Shown here: positions 1 to 8,343 of the stretch, piece by piece
Position numbering within the stretch: position 1 is the first letter of the stretch
Layout: each line of letters starts with the position of its first letter
Assembly (NCBI GenBank): GCA_038740345.1
Contig: JAVYMA010000014.1
Span: 1 to 50,884, forward strand
Reading direction: 5' to 3'
Length of the DNA: 50,884 nt
From: Methanomassiliicoccales archaeon
GTDB taxonomy: Archaea > Thermoplasmatota > Thermoplasmata > Methanomassiliicoccales > UBA472
Translations under genes and position numbers: made by a program
The notes under the pieces: model-generated
What the model was told of the DNA's origin: nothing
Databases searched by the model: none
The model's input: the letters and a program-made list of their open reading frames with translations, nothing else

Positions 1-15
1 CACACAGGACGAGGC

Positions 16-2740
16 CTATCCACGCCTAAACTGGCGTGGCCCAATTGAAGCTTGCCATATTTCGCCCTCCGGTCTCACGAATTGACTCTATCCACGCCTA
101 AACTGGCGTGGCCCAATTGAAGCATGACCACTGCTATCGCGGGTGTGGCACCAGCGGCCTATCCACGCCTAAACTGGCGTGGCCCAATTGAAGCCCGGGC
201 GTGGCGTTCCGTATCCATACTGGCCTGCCTTCTATCCACGCCTAAACTGGCGTGGCCCAATTGAAGCTATCTCACACTATGCCTCCTCATCTGCCGAGCC
301 ATCTCTATCCACGCCTAAACTGGCGTGGCCCAATTGAAGCGCCGTGCCGCTCGTCCAATGCAGGCGTATCATCTTGTCTATCCACGCCTAAACTGGCGTG
401 GCCCAATTGAAGCTTCGGCTGCCTCTTTCCCTGCCTCTTGTCCCTCGTCCTATCCACGCCTAAACTGGCGTGGCCCAATTGAAGCCAACGCATCGTGGCG
501 CAATTGAAGCAGCAGGAATCTCTATCCACGCCTAAACTGGCGTGGCCCAATTGAAGCGTCCCCGGAATATGGCCGATGCTGAGGCAATCGCCGTACTATC
601 CACGCCTAAACTGGCGTGGCCCAATTGAAGCCTGTCGCGTGCCAGCCGCTGAAAGGCAGGTATTGGCCCTATCCACGCCTAAACTGGCGTGGCCCAATTG
701 AAGCAGGAGCTCTACCTCCTTCATTCTCATCTCAGCCTGCTATCCACGCCTAAACTGGCGTGGCCCAATTGAAGCTAGAAGAACTGATCGAATCGAAAAA
801 GATAAAAAAGCCTATCCACGCCTAAACTGGCGTGGCCCAATTGAAGCAATCTGTCATAGTAATAGCAAGGGAAGTCGTTTATCCTATCCACGCCTAAACT
901 GGCGTGGCCCAATTGAAGCTGAGAGAGCGTTTATTATACTCTCTCTCATCCTAATCAGCTATCCACGCCTAAACTGGCGTGGCCCAATTGAAGCAGAGCA
1001 GATTCTGCCGTCTTCAATGTACACACAGACTACCTATCCACGCCTAAACTGGCGTGGCCCAATTGAAGCTTCGAGAATCGAGGAAGCATACTCCCTAAGG
1101 TACGCCTATCCACGCCTAAACTGGCGTGGCCCAATTGAAGCTATTTATTTCATGCTACATGATAACATGTAGCATGACTATCCACGCCTAAACTGGCGTG
1201 GCCCAATTGAAGCAATATTGAGATATATTGGTGCAGCGAAAGAAAAGGCTGCTATCCACGCCTAAACTGGCGTGGCCCAATTGAAGCCCGAGTTGCAGGA
1301 TTGATGAAGCGTACCTTAGGGAGCTATCCACGCCTAAACTGGCGTGGCCCAATTGAAGCCACTATAGACTTCGGAGTAGATTCTGCCGTCTTCGATGTCT
1401 ATCCACGCCTAAACTGGCGTGGCCCAATTGAAGCTTAACTTTCTTCTTTTGTTTTTATCGTGCTACATGTTACTATCCACGCCTAAACTGGCGTGGCCCA
1501 ATTGAAGCTCCTCACCTGCCTACACAGGCAATGCCTATATACACCCTATCCACGCCTAAACTGGCGTGGCCCAATTGAAGCGCAGGCGGGGGCACCTCGC
1601 CTGTGATAATCATGCACTCTATCCACGCCTAAACTGGCGTGGCCCAATTGAAGCTTTTCTGAGAATATACCTCAGCAACTATTTTATTTTCCTATCCACG
1701 CCTAAACTGGCGTGGCCCAATTGAAGCGAGGGTGTGAGACAATGCTTGATGAGGTGATTAGGAGCTATCCACGCCTAAACTGGCGTGGCCCAATTGAAGC
1801 ACTTTCTCCCCGTCAGGACATATGCCCCTAAATAATCTATCCACGCCTAAACTGGCGTGGCCCAATTGAAGCCTACATCAAGGAGGTGAGGGGGTGAGGG
1901 AGAAAAAGCCTATCCACGCCTAAACTGGCGTGGCCCAATTGAAGCTTGTCCAAAACGCCCGTGGCTCTCTCTACAATCGTACTATCCACGCCTAAACTGG
2001 CGTGGCCCAATTGAAGCGATCTAACGACCAGATAGAGCTGGAGTGCAGGGACGGCTATCCACGCCTAAACTGGCGTGGCCCAATTGAAGCCGCAACAGGA
2101 GCAAGCTGAGGACATTGGAACGGGTGCCTATCCACGCCTAAACTGGCGTGGCCCAATTGAAGCCACATAACGTAACTGCCTACGAATGCGCCCCCTATCT
2201 ATCCACGCCTAAACTGGCGTGGCCCAATTGAAGCTGTCATGTGGAAACTGGTGGGACCGTCAGTGGTCCGCAGCTATCCACGCCTAAACTGGCGTGGCCC
2301 AATTGAAGCCTTTGGGAGTCTCCGACATTGAAAGACTCCACTTGCTATCCACGCCTAAACTGGCGTGGCCCAATTGAAGCTCCTGAAATAAAAACCTGCC
2401 CTCGGTGAAGATATAAGCTATCCACGCCTAAACTGGCGTGGCCCAATTGAAGCAGGGCTATGTGTTCAAGCCCTCTCAAGTCCGTATTTATCTATCCACG
2501 CCTAAACTGGCGTGGCCCAATTGAAGCGAGGCTAACGACGGGGCCAATCAAGGACCGCAGACGGCCTATCCACGCCTAAACTGGCGTGGCCCAATTGAAG
2601 CTCTCAGGACGGGCATATCATGGTGACCTCCCAAGGCCCTATCCACGCCTAAACTGGCGTGGCCCAATTGAAGCATAACCATAGCGCTGGCCGTTCGGAC
2701 CAAGCTCCATCACGCTATCCACGCCTAAACTGGCGTGGCC
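16..2740 (+). CRISPR. CRISPR array, 37 full repeats plus a truncated last repeat
   Basis: A 36-base repeat occurs 37 times without visible variation, first at 16-51 and last full copy at 2639-2674, separated by spacers of about 35-40 bases. It contains the palindrome CCACGCC-TAAACT-GGCGTGG (7-bp stem, 6-base loop) and ends in CAATTGAAGC. The last 8 bases, ATTGAAGC, match the usual crRNA 5' handle of type I and III archaeal arrays, so the plus strand is very probably the transcribed strand. A 38th copy at 2715-2740 is cut off after GGCGTGGCC, which marks the trailer end. Bases 1-15 are the end of another spacer, so the array continues to the left, where the leader and newest spacers should be. 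No cas gene is in the window, so the subtype cannot be given. Confidence 0.99.
494..510 (+). repeat. Repeat-like segment inside CRISPR spacer 7
   Basis: The spacer at 486-521 contains CGTGGCGCAATTGAAGC, which differs from the last 17 bases of the array repeat at one position (G500 for C). It lacks the left half of the repeat, so it has no stem, and the flanking repeats at 450 and 522 keep the normal spacing. It is therefore spacer content and not a decayed repeat unit. Confidence 0.85.
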
Positions 2741-2846
2741 ATGATAAAATATATTTTTTATTATTAAAATATTTGATAATATTACAAGATGGCCGAGGGG
2801 TTTTAGAAACTTGATACTTATATCTTGATATAAGAATCACTCTCTG
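2741..2846 (+). promoter_or_regulatory. AT-rich trailer and promoter of the DUF1028 gene
   Basis: The sequence just after the truncated repeat is AT-rich with a T-run (ATATTTTTTATT), which could end the CRISPR transcript. A TATA box (CTTATATC, 2817-2824) lies about 26 bases before the ATG at 2847, as expected for a leaderless archaeal gene. There is no Shine-Dalgarno sequence. Confidence 0.6.
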
Positions 2847-3764
2847 ATGTCGAATCGAATTCCACTTCATACTTATTCCATTGTAGCTAGAGATTCAGAA
2901 ACTGGAGAAATGGGTGTGGCAGTGCAATCACATTGGTTCGCCGTGGGCACCATCGTCACGTGGGCCGAGGCAGGAGTGGGAGCCGTCGCTACACAAGCCC
3001 TGACAGATCCTTCCTACGGCCCCAATGGCCTAGGTTTGATGCGTGATGGAGCCGGTGCTCCAGAGGCGTTGCGCACCCTCTTGGACCGCGATCAATACAG
3101 CTCCGTGCGTCAGGTCGCCATGGTTGATTCCAAGGGGAATGTGGCGGCATTCACAGGCAAGAAATGCATTCCCAAGGCAGGGCATATCGAGGGTCAAGGA
3201 TTCTCCGTCCAAGCTAACATGATGTTGAGCGATGAGGTCTGGCCTGCCATGGAGAAGCGCTTCTTGCAATGGAAAGGGTCTTTGGCCGAAAGGATGATGG
3301 CGGCCTTGGAGGCGGCTGAAGAAGCAGGAGGGGATATACGCGGCAGGCAATCCGCGGCCATGTTGGTGGTCAGAGCGCGTCCTACCGGTCGTCCATGGGA
3401 GGATCGAGTAGTGGATATACGCGTTGACGATCACAAAGAGCCGATAGTGGAGCTCAAGCGCCTCCTGCGGATTCACAGGGCGTATCAGCACATGAACATG
3501 GGGGACAAGGCGTTGGAGACCGAGGACATGTCTGCCGCCCTGAAGCATTATTCCTTGGCGGAGAGGATGTTCCCCCGCAATCTGGAGATGAAGTTCTGGC
3601 ATGCTGTAGGCCTGACCAACAACGGTCATTTCCAGGACGCTCTGCCCCTATTCAAGAAAATATTCGAAAGAGATGAGAACTGGAAGGAATTGGCCATGAG
3701 GATAATCTCAGTAGGGATGCTCCGTTTGGAAGAGGATCAGGTGGAGAGGCTCTTCGATCTTTGA
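2847..3764 (+). CDS. DUF1028 family protein (Ntn-hydrolase-like) with helical C-terminal part
   Basis: The 305-residue protein begins with the DUF1028 signature: HTYSIVARDSETGEMGVAVQ near residues 8-27, then a stretch with AVATQALTDPSYGPNGL. This family has an Ntn-hydrolase-like fold, but its reaction is not established. Residues from about 205 onward look like TPR-type helices (ALKHYSLAERMFPRN), a tail also seen in other family members. The start at 2847 is supported by the TATA box at 2817-2824. It is a single gene between the CRISPR array and the convergent biotin operon. The family assignment is firm; the function is unknown. Confidence 0.85.
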   Translation: MSNRIPLHTYSIVARDSETGEMGVAVQSHWFAVGTIVTWAEAGVGAVATQALTDPSYGPNGLGLMRDGAGAPEALRTLLDRDQYSSVRQVAMVDSKGNVAAFTGKKCIPKAGHIEGQGFSVQANMMLSDEVWPAMEKRFLQWKGSLAERMMAALEAAEEAGGDIRGRQSAAMLVVRARPTGRPWEDRVVDIRVDDHKEPIVELKRLLRIHRAYQHMNMGDKALETEDMSAALKHYSLAERMFPRNLEMKFWHAVGLTNNGHFQDALPLFKKIFERDENWKELAMRIISVGMLRLEEDQVERLFDL

Positions 3765-3941
3765 TTCATTGCAGAATGTACATAGCCCTATACTCTGCAG
3801 CGAGGTCACCTTACCTGAATTTTAGAAGCGAGGATCCAATTAGCCAGGGTAGTTGGTGTACGCGCCCAAGCCCAATCGATTTATGCCTACGATATGCTGG
3901 ATAATAAGGGGAAGTTTCGCAAATGGAGGCGGCAGAAACGA

Positions 3942-4451
3942 TCACTCGATGACCATCAGCGTCTTTCCCCCCTCCACCATCTCCCCTGGCTTGACTTTGA
4001 TCTCTTTCACCGTCCCTGCTTCCGTGGCCAATATCTCATTCTCCATCTTCATGGCCTCCAATATCAGCAGGAGCTGATTGGTGTTGACCTTATCACCAGG
4101 CTTGACCTTGATGGAGACGATCTTGCCTGGCATGGGAGCCACAATGCTGCCAGTCTCATCCTTGCGCTCGCTCGGCCCCGTCTCCTCCTCAGAGTAGGAC
4201 TCGCCCCTCTCGATCTCGATGATCGGCTCCACCTTGACCATCACCTTCCTTCCATCCAGATCGATCTCAGCTCCCTCCTCCAGCGACCCTTCGAAATTGA
4301 GGGCAAGGAATTCCTTGTTCACCACCACACCCCCATCCTTAGGGGTGCAGACCAGAATATTGTCCCCTAAGGTCACTCTGTAGTCTCCCCCATTCTTCTC
4401 CACCAGGGCCTCATGCACTTGACCGTTGAGATGTATCCTTATCTTCACCAT
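3942..4451 (-). CDS. Biotin carboxyl carrier protein (1.3S-type / pyruvate carboxylase carrier domain)
   Basis: This 169-residue protein carries the covalently bound biotin that moves carboxyl groups between partner subunits. The C-terminal biotinyl domain (about 100-169) shows APMPGKI and the biotinylation site EAMKMEN, with Lys135 as the modified residue. The first 80 residues form a separate small beta-rich domain, and residues 82-100 are an acidic linker. The ATG at 4451 overlaps the end of the 5S-type carboxyltransferase gene by 7 bases, which implies translational coupling. An earlier in-frame start at 4499 would add 16 basic residues and is less likely. It is the last gene of the minus-strand run. 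Confidence 0.93.
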   Translation of the reverse strand: MVKIRIHLNGQVHEALVEKNGGDYRVTLGDNILVCTPKDGGVVVNKEFLALNFEGSLEEGAEIDLDGRKVMVKVEPIIEIERGESYSEEETGPSERKDETGSIVAPMPGKIVSIKVKPGDKVNTNQLLLILEAMKMENEILATEAGTVKEIKVKPGEMVEGGKTLMVIE

Positions 4452-5935
4452 GTCCAGCCCCCGCCGCTCACGGCCTCTCTTCTGGCCGCTAGGCGCCACA
4501 GGTCTGCCTCTGCCTGAGCCACGTTCCTTTTCACTTTGCTCCGTCTCTCCGCCTGAGCTACGAACAAGGCGGCGATAGCTGCCAGCTGCCTAGGGTCCAC
4601 GCCCTTCTCTCTCATCTCTCTCTCCTTGAAGAACTCCAGCGCCACTTGGGGGAAGAGGGCGTAGGAGAGCACATCCTCCTCACTGCGGGCATAATCCTTC
4701 ACCTCGGCCGCCAGCTTCTCGAACTCTGGTGGGAGGAGGTCCGCCGGTCTGACGGTAATCGGCTTCTCATCGCCGATGATCTTCTTCCGCACCTCGGCAG
4801 GGATGGGGGCAGGCGTCCTGCCGTACATCCCCCTGACCAGGTTCTTGGTCTCATTGGTGCAGGTCTTGTATCTCTGGCCCGTGATCACATTCAAGGTGGC
4901 CTGGGTGCCAACGATCTGGGAGGTTGGTGTTACCAATGGCACATACCCCAGGTCGGCGCGCACCCTTGGCACCTCTTCCAGCACCTCATGCAGCTTGTGC
5001 TCCTGCTTGGCCTCGCGCAGCTGGTTGGCGAAATTGGACATCATGCCCCCCGGTATCTGGAATATGAGCACGTCAGTATCGATGGCCGGGCCGCAGCTCT
5101 CGTAGTCCTTGTATTTCTTGCGCACCTGGGCGAAGTGCTCTGCTATCTCCGCCAGCTTGAGCAGGTCCAGACCAGTGTCATACTCCGTACCCTTAAGCAT
5201 GGCCACCAGTGATTCCGTGGGAGGCTGTGACGTGCCCATGGACAGGGAGGATATGGCCGTGTCCACTATGTCCACGCCTGCCTCTATTGCCTTCAGATAA
5301 GAGGTCAAAGCCATTCCCGAGGTCATGTGTGAATGCAGGTGGATAGGAAGGGAGGTTTCCTCCTTCAGCCCCTTCACCAATTCGAAAGCGGCGTGTGGCG
5401 AAATCAGCCCCGCCATGTCCTTGATGCAGATGGTGTCGGCCCCCATCTCCTCTAGCTTTTTCCCCATCTCCACGAATCCTTGAATGGTATGAACTGGGCT
5501 TATGGTATAGCAAATGCTCGCCTCCACTACCGCCCCCACTGATTTCGCGGCCCTCATGGCTGTCTCCATATTGCGCACGTCGTTCAGGGCGTCGAATATG
5601 CGGAAGACATCGATGCCCCGAGCATGCGCCTTCTGCACGAACTTCTCTACTATGTCGTCGGAGTAATGGCGATAGCCCACCACGTTCTGTCCCCGCAGCA
5701 GCATCTGGAAATGGGTATTGGGCATGGCCTTGCGCAGCTTCGATATCCGTTCCCAAGGATCCTCCTTGAGGAAGCGCAGGCAGGAGTCGAAGGTGGCCCC
5801 TCCCCACATCTCCACGCTCCAATAGCCTATCTCGTCTATCACTGGCGCTATGGGCAGCATATCCTCGGTGCGCATCCTCGTGGCGAGGAGAGATTGGTGC
5901 GCATCCCTCAGCATCGTATCCGTTATCTTCACCAT
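4445..5935 (-). CDS. 5S-type carboxyltransferase (PycB / OadA / transcarboxylase 5S family)
   Basis: This 496-residue TIM-barrel enzyme moves CO2 between carboxybiotin and pyruvate or oxaloacetate. Visible residues are the metal-binding Asp11 in TMLRDAHQSL, the carboxylated Lys172 in CIKDMAG, and the metal ligands His201 and His203 in HLHSH. The C-terminal conserved carboxylase domain follows from about 300. Length fits the family. The gene lies 11 bases after the acyl-CoA carboxyltransferase gene and overlaps the carrier gene. Without a biotin carboxylase gene nearby, it may be a transcarboxylase subunit, a pyruvate carboxylase B subunit working with a distant PycA, or a decarboxylase alpha subunit; sequence alone does not separate these. 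Confidence 0.9.
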   Translation of the reverse strand: MVKITDTMLRDAHQSLLATRMRTEDMLPIAPVIDEIGYWSVEMWGGATFDSCLRFLKEDPWERISKLRKAMPNTHFQMLLRGQNVVGYRHYSDDIVEKFVQKAHARGIDVFRIFDALNDVRNMETAMRAAKSVGAVVEASICYTISPVHTIQGFVEMGKKLEEMGADTICIKDMAGLISPHAAFELVKGLKEETSLPIHLHSHMTSGMALTSYLKAIEAGVDIVDTAISSLSMGTSQPPTESLVAMLKGTEYDTGLDLLKLAEIAEHFAQVRKKYKDYESCGPAIDTDVLIFQIPGGMMSNFANQLREAKQEHKLHEVLEEVPRVRADLGYVPLVTPTSQIVGTQATLNVITGQRYKTCTNETKNLVRGMYGRTPAPIPAEVRKKIIGDEKPITVRPADLLPPEFEKLAAEVKDYARSEEDVLSYALFPQVALEFFKEREMREKGVDPRQLAAIAALFVAQAERRSKVKRNVAQAEADLWRLAARREAVSGGGWTW

Positions 5936-5946
5936 TTTCCAGCACC

Positions 5947-7515
5947 TCAGAGCGGCATATTTCCGTGCTTGCGCGGCGGCCTGGTCTCGCGCTTCCTTTC
6001 CAAGGCCCTAAGGGCCTGGATGAGCTTAATCCTCGTCTCTCTCGGCTCTATCACATCGTCCACATATCCCTTGGCCGCGGCGACGAAGGGATTGGCGTGG
6101 GAACGACGATATTCGGCCGCGAGCTCCTCCCTCTTGGTCTGCGGGTCCTCGGCCAAAATCAGTTCCTTCTTATAGACGATATCGATGGCGGCCTCAGGCG
6201 ACATGACTGCTATCTCTGCCCCTGGCCAGGCCAGAGTGATATCAGCGCGGATGTGCTTGGAGGCCATGACGCAATAGGCTGGCCCTATGGCCTTGCGCAG
6301 GATGAGAGTGATCTTGGGCACCGTGGCCTCGCAGTACGCGTACATGAGCTTGGCGGCATGGCGCACTATGCCTCCCGCCTCCTCCTCCACGGAAGGCAAA
6401 TATCCTGGCGCATCCACCAGGGTGATGATAGGAAGATTGAAAGCGTCGCAGAAGCGCACGAACCTGGCGGCCTTGGTGGATGAGGCGATATCCAGCGTCC
6501 CCGCCAGGAAGGAGGGGTGATTGGCCACGATCCCTACCGGCATCCCATCTAGGCGGGCGAATCCAATTATGATATTGCGAGCGTATTCCTCCTGCACTTC
6601 GAGGAAGTCGCCATCGTCCACTATCTTCTTTATGACCGACATGACGTCAAGGGGCTTCATGAGGTCCAAGGGCACGGCCTGGTTCAGCCATTCCTCCGCC
6701 CGATCGGGCGAGTCCTTAGGCTGCGATATTGGCGGGGATTCGAGATTATTCGAGGGCAGGAAGGATAAAAGGCGGCGCAGTTTGCGTATGCACTCTCCCT
6801 CATCCTTGCAGGAGAAATGCGCGCAGCCGCTCTTTAGGGAATGGACCAGGGCGCCTCCCAATTCCTCATAGTCCGTCTCCACGTTCTGCACCAACTTGAT
6901 TACCTCAGGTCCCACCATGAACATCTGGCCTGTGCCCTTGACCATGAAATTGAAATCCATGATACCTGGCGAGAAGACGGCAGTGGAAGCGCAGGGGCCC
7001 ATTATGAGTGAGATCTGGGGCACCACGCCCGAGGCAAGAGCGTTGCGGAAAATGATCTCGGCATAGCCGGCCAGAGCGTCCACGCCCTCCTGGATGCGCG
7101 CTCCTCCTGAATCGAAGATGCCGATTATGGGGCGTCCATTCTTCATAGCGAGGTCCATGACCTTGCAGATCTTCATGGCATGCATCTTGCCCACTGACCC
7201 GGCGAAGACGGTGAAGTCCTGAGCGAAGATGTACACCTGACGCCCCTCAATTGTCCCATATCCAGTCACCACGCCGTCGCCATGGATGCGGTTGCGCTCC
7301 ATGCCGAAATCGTGGCATTGATGGGTGACGAAAGGGTCGAGTTCCACGAAGCTACCTGGGTCGAGTATAGCCTCGATGCGCTCTCGCGCGGTCATCTTGC
7401 CTTGCTTATGCTGCCGCTCGATGCGCTCGCCTCCCCCTCCTATCTTAGACTTGCGCCTGAGCTCCCTAAGTTCCTTGATGTCCTTTCGCTCCTTGTTCTC
7501 GTCCTCAGCGCCCAT
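5947..7515 (-). CDS. 12S-type acyl-CoA carboxyltransferase (propionyl/methylmalonyl-CoA family)
   Basis: This crotonase-fold carboxyltransferase of about 520 residues transfers a carboxyl group between biotin and an acyl-CoA such as propionyl-CoA. The N-terminal half has GKMTARERIEAILDPGSF, ending in DSGGARIQEGVDAL (oxyanion hole). The C-terminal half has PSFLAGTLDI and GAEIAVMSPEAA (second oxyanion site). ATG 7515 sits 10 bases after a GGAG Shine-Dalgarno; a GTG at 7521 is possible but is too close to it. It lies between the biotin ligase gene and the 5S-type gene on the same strand. The same fold serves propionyl-CoA carboxylase, methylmalonyl-CoA decarboxylase and transcarboxylase; the neighbours make the last of these attractive. 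Confidence 0.92.
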   Translation of the reverse strand: MGAEDENKERKDIKELRELRRKSKIGGGGERIERQHKQGKMTARERIEAILDPGSFVELDPFVTHQCHDFGMERNRIHGDGVVTGYGTIEGRQVYIFAQDFTVFAGSVGKMHAMKICKVMDLAMKNGRPIIGIFDSGGARIQEGVDALAGYAEIIFRNALASGVVPQISLIMGPCASTAVFSPGIMDFNFMVKGTGQMFMVGPEVIKLVQNVETDYEELGGALVHSLKSGCAHFSCKDEGECIRKLRRLLSFLPSNNLESPPISQPKDSPDRAEEWLNQAVPLDLMKPLDVMSVIKKIVDDGDFLEVQEEYARNIIIGFARLDGMPVGIVANHPSFLAGTLDIASSTKAARFVRFCDAFNLPIITLVDAPGYLPSVEEEAGGIVRHAAKLMYAYCEATVPKITLILRKAIGPAYCVMASKHIRADITLAWPGAEIAVMSPEAAIDIVYKKELILAEDPQTKREELAAEYRRSHANPFVAAAKGYVDDVIEPRETRIKLIQALRALERKRETRPPRKHGNMPL

Positions 7516-7560
7516 GGACACATCTCTCCGCCGTTTCCGTGAGGAATCTTCGAATCATTA

Positions 7561-8331
7561 TTAATTCTTTCTTAAAGATTTTGAATCGTTTTCTTCTTCT
7601 TTCGTAACTTTAATGCTAGTTTCGTTGACATGAGCGAGCCTAAGCACCAACCCCTCGTCGCTCTTCATGATGAGCGCTCCATCTCGCTGGAGATACAACG
7701 CCTTGCCCCTGAAAGTCTCTCTTCCCACTACGGCCTCGATTTGACGTCCCAGGACGCAGGACATGGCCTTATACTCATCCTCGTCCACCTCATCCTTCTT
7801 CAGCTTTTCGTAGAATGAATCGATTTCTAGGAGCAAGGTGGAGAGCATTCTCTCTTCATCGATGACTCCATTCTTCTCCTGAGATAAGGATGTGGCGTCG
7901 GGAGGAAGCTCTCTGACATCGGTGTTCACATTGATGCCCACTCCCAGCACCACCATCTCCAGACTTCCCCCTTTGAAGACACCTTCGACCAGGATGCCCG
8001 CGGCTTTCTTTCCCTCTATCAGAACGTCGTTGGGCCATTTCAGCTTGGGCGTCAGACCAGTCACTTGCCGTATGGCCTTGGCCACTGGGACGCAGGCGTG
8101 CACCGTCAGACGTAGAGCATCCTCTGCCGATCCCGGAGGGCGGAGCAGGAAGGAGACGTAGAGGCCTCCAGGTGGGGAGATCCAGCTCCGACCCATACGG
8201 CCCCGACCACAGGTCTGTCGTTTAGCTACGACCACCAGCCCTTCGCTCTCTCCCCTCTTCCCCATATCCTTGGCCAAATCGTTGGTGGAAGACACCTCGT
8301 CAAATCTTAAAATTCGATTCCAGGAGGACAT
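7561..8331 (-). CDS. birA: Biotin--[acetyl-CoA-carboxylase] ligase
   Basis: This 256-residue protein attaches biotin to the carrier lysine using ATP. It has SSTNDLAKDMG near residue 14, the biotinyl-AMP loop GRGRMGRSW near 43-51, the catalytic KWPNDVLIEGKKAAGIL near 98-114, and the C-terminal small domain ending in a polar tail. It lacks the N-terminal winged helix of repressor-type BirA, so it should be an enzyme only. It sits 12 bases after the ACT-domain gene and directly before the carboxyltransferase genes, so ligase and substrate are encoded together. Confidence 0.95.
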   Translation of the reverse strand: MSSWNRILRFDEVSSTNDLAKDMGKRGESEGLVVVAKRQTCGRGRMGRSWISPPGGLYVSFLLRPPGSAEDALRLTVHACVPVAKAIRQVTGLTPKLKWPNDVLIEGKKAAGILVEGVFKGGSLEMVVLGVGINVNTDVRELPPDATSLSQEKNGVIDEERMLSTLLLEIDSFYEKLKKDEVDEDEYKAMSCVLGRQIEAVVGRETFRGKALYLQRDGALIMKSDEGLVLRLAHVNETSIKVTKEEENDSKSLRKN

Positions 8332-8343
8332 GCCCTTCTCACA

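Noticed and set aside
305-550. Open frames on both strands inside the CRISPR array
   Set aside because: They are made of repeat and spacer sequence, repeat the same peptide every 72 bases, and have no start signals.
4452-4499. Longer biotin carrier starting at 4499
   Set aside because: The extra 16 residues overlap the end of the 5S-type gene; the ATG at 4451 starts a better protein.
4646-5212. Frame on the plus strand across the 5S-type carboxyltransferase gene
   Set aside because: It is the shadow of a high-GC coding gene; residues are not protein-like and no family matches.
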